Part shown: one piece after another, positions 17,282 through 23,578 of the stretch | Layout of the letters: each line of letters opens with the position of its first letter | How positions within the stretch are numbered: position 1 is the stretch's first letter | Assembly: GCF_000689415.1 (NCBI RefSeq) | Contig: NZ_HG322950.1 | Coordinates: forward strand, 4,843,501 to 4,907,500 | Direction of reading: 5' to 3' | DNA length: 64,000 bases | DNA from: Pseudomonas knackmussii B13 | Lineage (GTDB): Bacteria > Pseudomonadota > Gammaproteobacteria > Pseudomonadales > Pseudomonadaceae | The notes under the pieces: generated by a model | The model's database searches: none | Told to the model about the DNA's origin: nothing | Seen by the model: only the letters and a program-made list of their open reading frames with translations | Made by a program: the position numbers and the translations under genes

Positions 17282-18172
17282 ATGGAATTCCGCCAGCTAC
17301 GCAGCTTCGCCGAAGTGGTGCGCCAGGGCAGCTTCACCCAGGCGGCGGTGCGGCTGCACGCCAGCCAGTCGGCGATCAGCAAGCAGGTCGCCCAGCTGGA
17401 GCAGAGCCTGCGCGTGCAACTGCTGGAGCGCAGCGGCCCGCACGTACGCCTGACCGCCGCCGGCGAAGTGGTGCTGCGCCGCGCCGAAGAAATGCTGCGC
17501 CTGCAACGCGAGCTGCGCACAGAACTCGACGACCTCAGCCAGATGAAGCGCGGCGAGCTGCGCCTGGGCCTGCCGCTGCTCGGCGCCGACGCCCTGTTCG
17601 CCTGGCGCTTCGCCGAATACCGCAAGCGCTATCCACATATCCAGGTGCATCTGGTGGAAGGCGGCAGCAAGAGCCTGGAGCAGGCGCTGCACGCCGGCGA
17701 ACTGGAATTGGCCGGAGCGCTCACCCCGAACGATCCGGGTTTCGACTGGCAGCCCTTCTGCAACGAGCCGCTGGATGCGCTGCTGCCGGCGGAGCACCCG
17801 CTCGCCGGGCGCGACAGCATCGTCCTCGGCGAGTTGGCCGACACCCCCTTCCTGCTCTATCAGCAGAGCTTCACCCTCAACGACCGCCTGCTGCGCGCCT
17901 GCCACGAGGCCGGCTTCGAGCCCCGCGAAGGCGGCCGCAGCGGCCAGGCGGACTTCCTCGGCGCGCTGGTTGCCGCCGGACAAGGGGTGGTGTTGCTGCC
18001 GAGGGCAGTGGCGAAGGAAGTGGAAAGGCCGGGGGTGAAACGGGTGCTGCTGAGCGAGCCGGACCTGCGCTGGGACATCTGCTTCATGTGGCGCCGCGGC
18101 GCCTATCTATCGCACGCGGCAAAGGCGTGGCTGGCGCTGCTGGAGGAGTTTCCGTTGCATCCGCGCCCGTGA
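17282..18172 (+). CDS. LysR-family regulator of cidAB (CidR-like)
   Basis: A 296-residue LysR-type activator. The N-terminal winged HTH (FTQAAVRLHASQSAISKQVAQLE, about 19-41) is followed by a linker helix and a periplasmic-binding-protein-like effector domain of the YwbI/CidR branch. The start is the ATG at 17282 after GGAG; the frame is open further upstream through the cidA region on the other strand, which I take as a shadow. Being divergent from cidAB, it probably controls that operon in response to overflow metabolites. Confidence 0.86.
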   Translation: MEFRQLRSFAEVVRQGSFTQAAVRLHASQSAISKQVAQLEQSLRVQLLERSGPHVRLTAAGEVVLRRAEEMLRLQRELRTELDDLSQMKRGELRLGLPLLGADALFAWRFAEYRKRYPHIQVHLVEGGSKSLEQALHAGELELAGALTPNDPGFDWQPFCNEPLDALLPAEHPLAGRDSIVLGELADTPFLLYQQSFTLNDRLLRACHEAGFEPREGGRSGQADFLGALVAAGQGVVLLPRAVAKEVERPGVKRVLLSEPDLRWDICFMWRRGAYLSHAAKAWLALLEEFPLHPRP

Positions 18173-18193
18173 AGCCTGCGGTGTACTGCCCTT

Positions 18194-18290
18194 CGTAGGA
18201 GCGGACCTTGTCCGCGAAATCGCGCGTATGGCGCGCTCCGTCGGGGAAACACCGTGCTTGGCCATTCGCGGATGAGATCCGCTCCTACAG
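18194..18290. repeat. REP element pair
   Basis: The REP core CGTAGGAGCGGACCTTGTCCG at one end and its inverted partner GCGGATGAGATCCGCTCCTAC at the other enclose a degenerate middle copy. It lies between the convergent LysR and cupin genes and is nearly the same as the element at 4303. Confidence 0.85.
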
Positions 18291-18303
18291 ACTGCGCGGC
18301 GAC

Positions 18304-18774
18304 TTAGACCAGCTCAGGAAACTCCGCCATCAACCGCGGCCACTCGCGCTGCGCCTCGACATCGCCCGCGAGCAGTTCGAACCCGGCGAACTCGAAAGCC
18401 GGCGAAACCGTGCAGCCCACCAGCACGTAATCGCCCAGGCAGCGTGCCGCCTGCCAGGCGTAGGCAGGCACCGCGCGTTGCGGCAGGCTGCCCGCGCCCA
18501 CCGGTCCGAGGATTTCGCGACAAACTTCGGCTTCCGACGCCTCCGCCACCAGCAGTTCGAGCGAACCGCCCTCGTGCCAGTGCCAGAGTTCGTCGGCGTC
18601 GACCCGGTGCCAGCGGCTCACCGCACCGGCGGGCAGGAGAAAGAAGATCGCCGAGGATTGTGGCCGGCCCGACGTGTCTGCCAGGCGCGACTCGAAGACG
18701 CGGCGATAGAAGCCGCCCTCCGGATGCGGGGCGAGCTGCAGGGTCTCGATCAGTTGGCGGGCGCGCGGGTGCAT
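18304..18774 (-). CDS. Cupin_5 (DUF985) family protein
   Basis: A 156-residue single-domain cupin of the DUF985 type. Visible motifs are APHPEGGFYRRVF near the N-terminus, SAIFFLLPAGAVSRWHRVDADELWHWHEGG in pieces (metal-binding His residues around 56-67), and VGCTVSPAFEFAGFEL toward the end. The family's function is unknown, though members bind metals or sugars. The ATG overlaps the TGA of the upstream flavodoxin gene (TGATG), indicating a coupled two-gene unit. Confidence 0.82.
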   Translation of the reverse strand: MHPRARQLIETLQLAPHPEGGFYRRVFESRLADTSGRPQSSAIFFLLPAGAVSRWHRVDADELWHWHEGGSLELLVAEASEAEVCREILGPVGAGSLPQRAVPAYAWQAARCLGDYVLVGCTVSPAFEFAGFELLAGDVEAQREWPRLMAEFPELV

Positions 18775-19226
18775 CAGCCTTTCAGCGCGGCAATGAAATC
18801 GGAGATCCAGGGCTCGGCGTCGGTTTCCGGGGTGACCGTCTCGCTGGCGTCCAGGCGCAGCATCGGCAGCACTTCACGCACGCCAAGCTCGCCATAGAGC
18901 TCGCGCACCTGCTCGCCGCCGCCACAGAAGGTGTCGCCGTAGCTGGAGTCGCCCAGGCCGATCACCCCGCCGGGCAGGCCGCGCCAGTTCGGCAGGCGGT
19001 CGCGGATGGCGTAGTACAGCGGCTGGATGTTGTCCGGCAGCTCGCCCAACCCGGTGGTAGAGGTTACGGTCAGGAAGGCCTGCGGGTCGGCGGCGACCAG
19101 CGCTTCCAGCGTGGCGCGCGGCTCGAACCAGGTTTCCAGGCCGGCGGCTTCCAGCAGGCGCTTGGCGTGGCGCGCGACCTCTTCGGCGGTGCCGTAGACC
19201 GACCCGGACAGAATGGCGACTTTCAT
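18774..19226 (-). CDS. Short-chain flavodoxin (MioC/YqcA-like)
   Basis: A 150-residue flavodoxin that binds FMN and carries electrons. The phosphate-binding loop SGSVYGTAEE is at about 7-16, and the isoalloxazine-contacting loops are TSTTGLGELPDN and GLGDSSYGDTFCGGG. The length fits the short flavodoxins. GGAGTCCCT precedes the ATG at 19226. It is divergent from folM across a region with TGTACA repeats. A redox partner next to pterin genes fits an electron supply to a pterin-dependent or light-induced pathway, but this is inference. Confidence 0.85.
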   Translation of the reverse strand: MKVAILSGSVYGTAEEVARHAKRLLEAAGLETWFEPRATLEALVAADPQAFLTVTSTTGLGELPDNIQPLYYAIRDRLPNWRGLPGGVIGLGDSSYGDTFCGGGEQVRELYGELGVREVLPMLRLDASETVTPETDAEPWISDFIAALKG

Positions 19227-19294
19227 AGGGACTCCAATGGCGTACAAAGGCGGCCATTATGACGCAATCGAGCCGCGGCGACCCGGCAGAGAAT

Positions 19295-19339
19295 TGTACG
19301 AGCCCGGAATAAAATTGTACAAAACACAAATCTCGTACA
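19295..19339. promoter_or_regulatory. TGTACA repeat cluster, LitR/PplR-like operator (distal)
   Basis: TTGTACAA lies at 19315-19322. From it, TGTACA at 19316-19321 is followed after exactly 12 bases by CGTACA at 19334-19339; a further TGTACG is at 19295-19300. The pattern T(G/A)TACA-N12-TGTA(C/T)A is, as I recall, the site bound by the B12/light-responsive MerR regulator PplR1 of P. putida, whose targets include folE. One base of the second half-site differs. It lies closer to the flavodoxin gene. Confidence 0.55.
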
Positions 19340-19433
19340 AGAAAATTTATCCAAGATTATCGATTCGCTGACAAAATGCGCCAGCATTCAAGGAGTTTCA
19401 CCCTTTTTGATGCGGCATTGGGCGCAAAACGAT

Positions 19434-19460
19434 TTGTACAAATCTTCTTGCTGGTATACG
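19434..19460 (+). promoter_or_regulatory. TGTACA-N12-GGTATA site overlapping probable folM promoter
   Basis: TGTACA at 19435-19440 is followed after exactly 12 bases by GGTATA at 19453-19458, again one mismatch from T(G/A)TACA-N12-TGTA(C/T)A. TTGTAC can also serve as a -35 with TATACG or TACGTT as the -10, so a regulator here would sit on the promoter, as MerR-family proteins do. The folM ATG is about 50 bases downstream. Confidence 0.55.
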
Positions 19461-19511
19461 TTTTATCCCCAGTAAGCCGCTAGGTCTTTCACCTTCGATA
19501 ACGGAAATCGC

Positions 19512-20222
19512 ATGGCCTCGAGTCTCCCTCCGATACTCATCACCGGCGCCAGCCAGCGCATCGGCCTGCATTGCGCGCTGCGCCTGCTCGAAGCCGGCCA
19601 GCCGGTGATCGCCAGCTACCGCAGCGAGAAGCCCGGCGTGGCGCAGCTGCGCGAGCACGGCGCGACCTGCCTGCAGGCCGATTTCGCCGACGAAGCCGGC
19701 ATCCTCGCCTTCATCGAACAGGTGGAGGCCCACACCGACAGCCTGCGCGCGATCATCCACAACGCCTCGGACTGGGTACGCGAGACGCCCGGCCACGAGG
19801 CCGACGCCTTCCGCGAGCTGTTCAGCGTGCACATGCTCGCGCCCTACCTGATCAACCTGCACTGCGCGCCCTTGCTGGAGCGCTCGCAGCCGGCTGACAT
19901 CATCCACGTCAGCGACGACGTGGCGCGCAAGGGCAGCGCCAACCGCATCGCCTACAGCGCCAGCAAGGCCGGCCTGGATAACCTCACCCTGTCCTTCGCC
20001 GCGCGCTTCGCGCCGAAGATCAAGGTCAACGGCATCGCCCCGGCGCTGATCCTGTTCAACGAAGGCGACGACGACGCCTATCGCCAGCGCACCCTGGCCA
20101 AGTCGGCGCTGGGCATCGAGCCCGGCGCCGAAGTGATCTACCAGAGCGTCCGCTACCTGCTGGACAACCCTTACGTCACCGGTACTACCCTGACCGTCAA
20201 CGGCGGGCGCCACCTCAAATGA
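19512..20222 (+). CDS. folM: Dihydromonapterin reductase FolM
   Basis: A 236-residue SDR of the pteridine-reductase type. The cofactor loop reads TGASQRIG (11-18), with the Arg typical of pteridine reductases instead of a third Gly. The active-site Asp/Tyr/Lys set is in HVSDDVARKG and YSASKAG. FolM reduces dihydromonapterin to tetrahydromonapterin, the cofactor of phenylalanine hydroxylase in Pseudomonas. Clustering with folE and folX on one transcript (31 bases to folE) supports the specific call over other SDRs. Confidence 0.9.
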   Translation: MASSLPPILITGASQRIGLHCALRLLEAGQPVIASYRSEKPGVAQLREHGATCLQADFADEAGILAFIEQVEAHTDSLRAIIHNASDWVRETPGHEADAFRELFSVHMLAPYLINLHCAPLLERSQPADIIHVSDDVARKGSANRIAYSASKAGLDNLTLSFAARFAPKIKVNGIAPALILFNEGDDDAYRQRTLAKSALGIEPGAEVIYQSVRYLLDNPYVTGTTLTVNGGRHLK

Positions 20223-20253
20223 GCGCCCTCCCGGCGCGAGGAAAACGAAGAAC

Positions 20254-20814
20254 ATGAGCGACTCACTGTCCGCGCACTACCGCGAGATACTCCTGGGCCT
20301 GGGCGAAGACCCCGCCCGCGAAGGCCTGCTCGACACGCCCAAGCGTGCGGCCAAGGCCATGCGCTACCTGTGCCACGGCTACGAATTGAGCCTGGAGGAG
20401 ATCGTCAACGGCGCGCTCTTCGCCTCGGACAACGACGAAATGGTCATCGTCCGCGACATCGAGCTCTACTCGCTGTGCGAACACCACCTGCTGCCCTTCA
20501 TCGGCAAGGCCCATGTGGCGTACATTCCCACCGGCAAAGTGCTGGGCCTGTCGAAGGTGGCGCGCATCGTCGACATGTTCGCGCGCCGCCTGCAGATCCA
20601 GGAGAACCTCACCCGGCAGATCGCCGAGGCGATCGAGCGCATCACCGGCGCCGCCGGCGTGGCGGTGGTGATCGAGGCCCAGCACATGTGCATGATGATG
20701 CGCGGCGTGGAGAAGCAGAACTCGCAGATGTTCACCTCGGTGATGCTCGGCGCGTTCCGCGAGTCGGCCAACACCCGCCAGGAATTCCTGCAACTGATCA
20801 AGCGGAGCCATTGA
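20254..20814 (+). CDS. folE: GTP cyclohydrolase I
   Basis: A 186-residue FolE of type IA. Zinc-binding and catalytic elements are visible: SLCEHHLLPF with Cys and His ligands (about 72-81), the GLSKVARIVDMFARRLQ helix, and EAQHMCMMMRG with the second Cys (about 141-151). It converts GTP to 7,8-dihydroneopterin triphosphate, the first step to folate and tetrahydromonapterin. Pseudomonads usually have more than one folE; this copy is tied to folM/folX and so probably serves monapterin. Confidence 0.93.
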   Translation: MSDSLSAHYREILLGLGEDPAREGLLDTPKRAAKAMRYLCHGYELSLEEIVNGALFASDNDEMVIVRDIELYSLCEHHLLPFIGKAHVAYIPTGKVLGLSKVARIVDMFARRLQIQENLTRQIAEAIERITGAAGVAVVIEAQHMCMMMRGVEKQNSQMFTSVMLGAFRESANTRQEFLQLIKRSH

Positions 20815-20815
20815 A

Positions 20816-21187
20816 ATGACGCAGCTGGAGCCGGGCATGGCGAGAATCCGCATCAAGGATTTGCGCGTGCGCACCTACATCGGCATCAAGGAGGAGGAAA
20901 TCCTCAACAAGCAGGACGTGCTGATCAACCTGACCATCCTCTATCCCTCGCAGGAAGCGGTGCAGGTCAACGACATCGAGCACGCGCTGAACTACCGCAC
21001 CATCACCAAGGCGATCATCGCCCACGTCGAAGAGAACCGCTTCGCGCTGCTCGAACGCCTGACCCAGGAGCTGCTCGACCTGGTCATGGCCCACCCGGCG
21101 GTGCACTACGCCGAGGTCGAGGTGGACAAGCCGCACGCCCTGCGTTTCGCCGAGTCGGTCTCCATCGCCCTCGCCGCCCGCCGCTGA
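20816..21187 (+). CDS. folX: Dihydroneopterin triphosphate 2'-epimerase
   Basis: A 123-residue member of the FolB/FolX tunnelling fold (RIRIKDLRVRTYIGIKEEE, then NDIEHALNYRTITKAI and EVEVDKPHALRFAESV). The FolX form rather than FolB is supported by its neighbours: with FolE and FolM it completes the route GTP to dihydroneopterin-P3 to dihydromonapterin-P3 to tetrahydromonapterin. It begins one base after the folE stop. The longer N-terminus (MTQLEPGMARI) allows an alternative start at the internal ATG. Confidence 0.9.
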   Translation: MTQLEPGMARIRIKDLRVRTYIGIKEEEILNKQDVLINLTILYPSQEAVQVNDIEHALNYRTITKAIIAHVEENRFALLERLTQELLDLVMAHPAVHYAEVEVDKPHALRFAESVSIALAARR

Positions 21188-21310
21188 ACCGGCCGGCGGC
21201 ATCGGCCGCGCGGGCGTTGCTGGCGCCCGTTCCGGCTCTTAGAATCTGCCCAGCCCCGAATCGCCCCTTCCGACCTCCCGCGACGACGCGCTAGCAGAAG
21301 AGCCCGAGCC

Positions 21311-21634
21311 ATGAGCAAGCCAGAACATTCGATCACCGACCTCAGCCAGGAACAACGCACCGAACTGGAGGCCGCGGCCTTCCGCACGCTGGTGCAGCAC
21401 CTGCGCAACCGCAAGGACGTGCAGAACATCGACCTGATGAACCTGGCCGGCTTCTGCCGCAACTGCCTGTCCAAGTGGTACAAGGCGGCCGCCGACGACA
21501 TCGGCCTGGAACTGAGCGCCGAACAGGCCCGCGAAGAGATCTACGGCATGCCGTACGCCGAATGGAAGGCCAAATACCAGAAGGAAGCCTCGCCCGAGCA
21601 GCAGGCCGCCTTCGACACAGCCAAGAAGCATTGA
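21311..21634 (+). CDS. DUF1244 family protein
   Basis: A 107-residue acidic, soluble protein that matches DUF1244 in overall pattern: FRTLVQHLRNRKDVQNIDLM, GFCRNCLSKWY with a Cys-x-x-Cys, and EEIYGMPYAEWKAKYQ. The paired cysteines suggest metal binding or redox chemistry, but no function is established. It follows folX by about 120 bases in the same direction and is 13 bases from the next gene, so it belongs with the HopJ-like gene and perhaps with the fol operon. Confidence 0.8.
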   Translation: MSKPEHSITDLSQEQRTELEAAAFRTLVQHLRNRKDVQNIDLMNLAGFCRNCLSKWYKAAADDIGLELSAEQAREEIYGMPYAEWKAKYQKEASPEQQAAFDTAKKH

Positions 21635-21647
21635 CGAGTTCGCCTTG

Positions 21648-21986
21648 ATGACCCTCACCGATTTCCGCGCGCGCCTGCGCAGCGAGCAACACCTGTTCAC
21701 CGATACCCTGGCATTTATCGCCGAGCACTACAGCTACACCCCGAGCGCCTTCAGCAACGGCGCGGTGGATAACCCCGCCGGGCAGAACGAAGGCTCCTGC
21801 AAGACCCTGGGCTTCGCCATCCTCGAAGGCCTGAGCCAGGAGGAAACCCTGCTGGCCTTCGGCGAGCATTACCGCGCGGTCCGCGAGACCCCGGAAGGCA
21901 CCGACCACGCCAACATCCGCGCCCTGCAGACCACCGGCCTGGCCGGCGTGCGCTTCGAGCGCCAGCCGCTGTCGCGCCGCGGCTGA
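21648..21986 (+). CDS. HopJ family protein
   Basis: A 112-residue protein of the HopJ family (F...TLAFIAEHYSYTPSAFSNG, then NEGSCKTLGFAILEGLSQEETL and the GxHYR-like AFGEHYRAV). HopJ was named as a type III effector in plant-pathogenic Pseudomonas, but homologues are chromosomal and widespread in bacteria without that role, so I read it as a conserved housekeeping or metabolic protein. I use the ATG at 21648; a TTG three bases earlier is in frame. A terminator follows. Confidence 0.8.
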   Translation: MTLTDFRARLRSEQHLFTDTLAFIAEHYSYTPSAFSNGAVDNPAGQNEGSCKTLGFAILEGLSQEETLLAFGEHYRAVRETPEGTDHANIRALQTTGLAGVRFERQPLSRRG

Positions 21987-22001
21987 GGCCGAGCCGAAAC
22001 G

Positions 22002-22030
22002 AAAGAGCCCCGAACATGCGGGGCTTTTTC
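22002..22030 (+). terminator. Terminator after the HopJ-like gene
   Basis: AGCCCCG-AACATG-CGGGGCT followed by TTTTC, with an A-run before it. It closes the folM-to-HopJ transcription direction. Confidence 0.85.
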
Positions 22031-22060
22031 TTGGGTGGTGGATACCGGGATCTCCCTCCC

Positions 22061-22200
22061 TGTAGGAGCGAGCTTGCTCGCGAACCGCACGGCACGATGC
22101 TCCCTGTAGGAGCGGCCCATGGCCGCGATCGCGAGCATGGCGCTCGCCGACAGGTTGGAATCGGTGCGGGGATTTTCGCGGATTAATCCGCTCCCACAGG
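22061..22200. repeat. REP cluster (about four cores)
   Basis: Successive copies include TGTAGGAGCGAGCTTGCTCGCGAA, TGTAGGAGCGGCCCATGGCCGCGA and the inverted TTCGCGGATTAATCCGCTCCCACA, each written here in abbreviated register of the same palindrome. The cluster lies between the convergent HopJ-like and trxB terminators. Confidence 0.8.
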
Positions 22201-22218
22201 ACGCCGCCGCCCACCCAG

Positions 22219-22244
22219 GAAAAAGCCCCGACCAGCGGGGCTCC
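22219..22244 (-). terminator. Terminator after trxB
   Basis: On the minus strand, AGCCCCG-CTGGT-CGGGGCT is followed by TTTTCC. It is the first strong hairpin past the trxB stop. Confidence 0.85.
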
Positions 22245-22271
22245 GTCCTGCACGCCGGCACTTGGGGGCCG

Positions 22272-23219
22272 TTACAGGGAATCGAGGTAGCGCTCCACGT
22301 CCAGCGCCGCCATGCAGCCCGCGCCGGCCGAGGTGATGGCCTGGCGGTAGACGTGGTCGGCGACGTCGCCGGCTGCGAACACGCCTTCGATGTTGGTCGC
22401 GGTGGCGTTGCCATCACGGCCGCCGTTGACTACCAGGTAACCGTCCTTGAGCGCCAGCTGACCTTCGAAAAGCGAGGTGTTCGGCGTGTGGCCGATGGCG
22501 ACGAACAGGCCGTCGACCTTCAGCTCGTCGCTGCTGCCGTCGTTGTGGCGCAGGCGCACGCCGGTGACGCCCATGTCGTCGCCCAGCACTTCTTCCACCT
22601 GGGCGTTGACCTGCAGGACGATCTTGCCCTCGGCCACCCGCGCACGCAGCTTGTCCTGCAGGATCTTCTCGGCACGGAAGCTGTCGCGACGGTGCACCAG
22701 GGTGACCTTGCTGGCGATGTTGGCCAGGTACAGCGCTTCCTCGACCGCGGTGTTGCCGCCGCCGACTACCGCCACCTCGCGGTTGCGATAGAAGAAGCCG
22801 TCGCAAGTCGCGCAGGCCGAAACACCCTTGCCCATGAACGCCTCTTCCGACGGCAGCCCGAGGTAACGGGCGCTCGCGCCGGTGGCGATGATCAGCGCGT
22901 CGGCAGTGTAGGTGCCGCTGTCGCCTTTCAGCACGAAGGGCTTGCCGGCCAGGTCCACGGCGTTGATGTGGTCGAAGACGATCTCGGTCTCGAAGCGCTC
23001 GGCGTGCTCCTGCATGCGCTGCATCAGCGCCGGGCCGGTCAGGCCATGGGGATCGCCCGGCCAGTTGTCGACTTCGGTGGTGGTGGTCAGCTGGCCGCCG
23101 GCCTGGATACCGGTGATCAGCAGCGGCTTGAGGTTGGCGCGGGCGGCGTAGACGGCAGCGGAATATCCGGCGGGACCGGAACCCAGGATGATCACGCGGG
23201 CATGGCGAACTTCGGACAT
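22272..23219 (-). CDS. trxB: Thioredoxin reductase
   Basis: A 315-residue low-molecular-weight thioredoxin reductase. It shows the FAD dinucleotide-binding GSGPAG (13-18), the redox-active CATC (136-139) in the central domain, the NADPH-binding GGGNTAVEEAL, and the C-terminal FAD motif VFAAGDVAD. It transfers electrons from NADPH to thioredoxin. The start is the ATG at 23219 with GAGGAG upstream; the open frame extends 28 codons into a region that folds as RNA. Linkage to a GGDEF gene and cysZ matches the trxB2 locus of P. aeruginosa as I recall it. Confidence 0.93.
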   Translation of the reverse strand: MSEVRHARVIILGSGPAGYSAAVYAARANLKPLLITGIQAGGQLTTTTEVDNWPGDPHGLTGPALMQRMQEHAERFETEIVFDHINAVDLAGKPFVLKGDSGTYTADALIIATGASARYLGLPSEEAFMGKGVSACATCDGFFYRNREVAVVGGGNTAVEEALYLANIASKVTLVHRRDSFRAEKILQDKLRARVAEGKIVLQVNAQVEEVLGDDMGVTGVRLRHNDGSSDELKVDGLFVAIGHTPNTSLFEGQLALKDGYLVVNGGRDGNATATNIEGVFAAGDVADHVYRQAITSAGAGCMAALDVERYLDSL

Positions 23220-23231
23220 GACTGACTCCTC

Positions 23232-23361
23232 GTCGGAAAGAAAAGGGAGCTGCCGAGTACCTGGGGGAAGGTAGGAAGCAGTGGCAGCTCCCGCTAAACG
23301 CACAATCGCGAGGAGGACAGCATCGAAAGGAGAGGACGATGCTGCCGTGGGCTAACCCATG
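23232..23361 (-). promoter_or_regulatory. Structured trxB leader with terminator-like hairpin
   Basis: Reading toward trxB, three stem-loops appear: CCCATGGG..CCCACGG (23344-23361), CAGCATCG/CGATGCTG (23318-23344) and a perfect 10-bp stem GGGAGCTGCC/GGCAGCTCCC (23245-23292) with an inner TACCT/AGGTA stem. The last is followed directly by TTTTCTTTCC, as in an intrinsic terminator, only 16-26 bases before the trxB ATG. This suggests attenuation or a riboregulator. It matches no riboswitch I recognise. Confidence 0.5.
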
Positions 23362-23578
23362 GGCAAAGACTGACAGAATTTCCCTACAACCCCTTTGAGA
23401 TATGTCAGGGACTTTCCGGATTGCCGGTCGCCTCGGTCGCGACTGAAACTGTGGCGCAGCGTACTGCCTGGGCGCAGATCGGCGAAATGCCGAAATTCAA
23501 TGCCGACAATAGAGCTCCGCTATTCCAGACCCAGGGCCGACTAGACTCTAGGAGCCCCCTCCGACCTGCACTCTCGGA

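Noticed and set aside
21645..21986. HopJ-like protein as evidence of a type III secretion or plant-pathogen locus
   Set aside because: No secretion apparatus, chaperone or hrp-box is nearby, and the family is widespread in non-pathogens.
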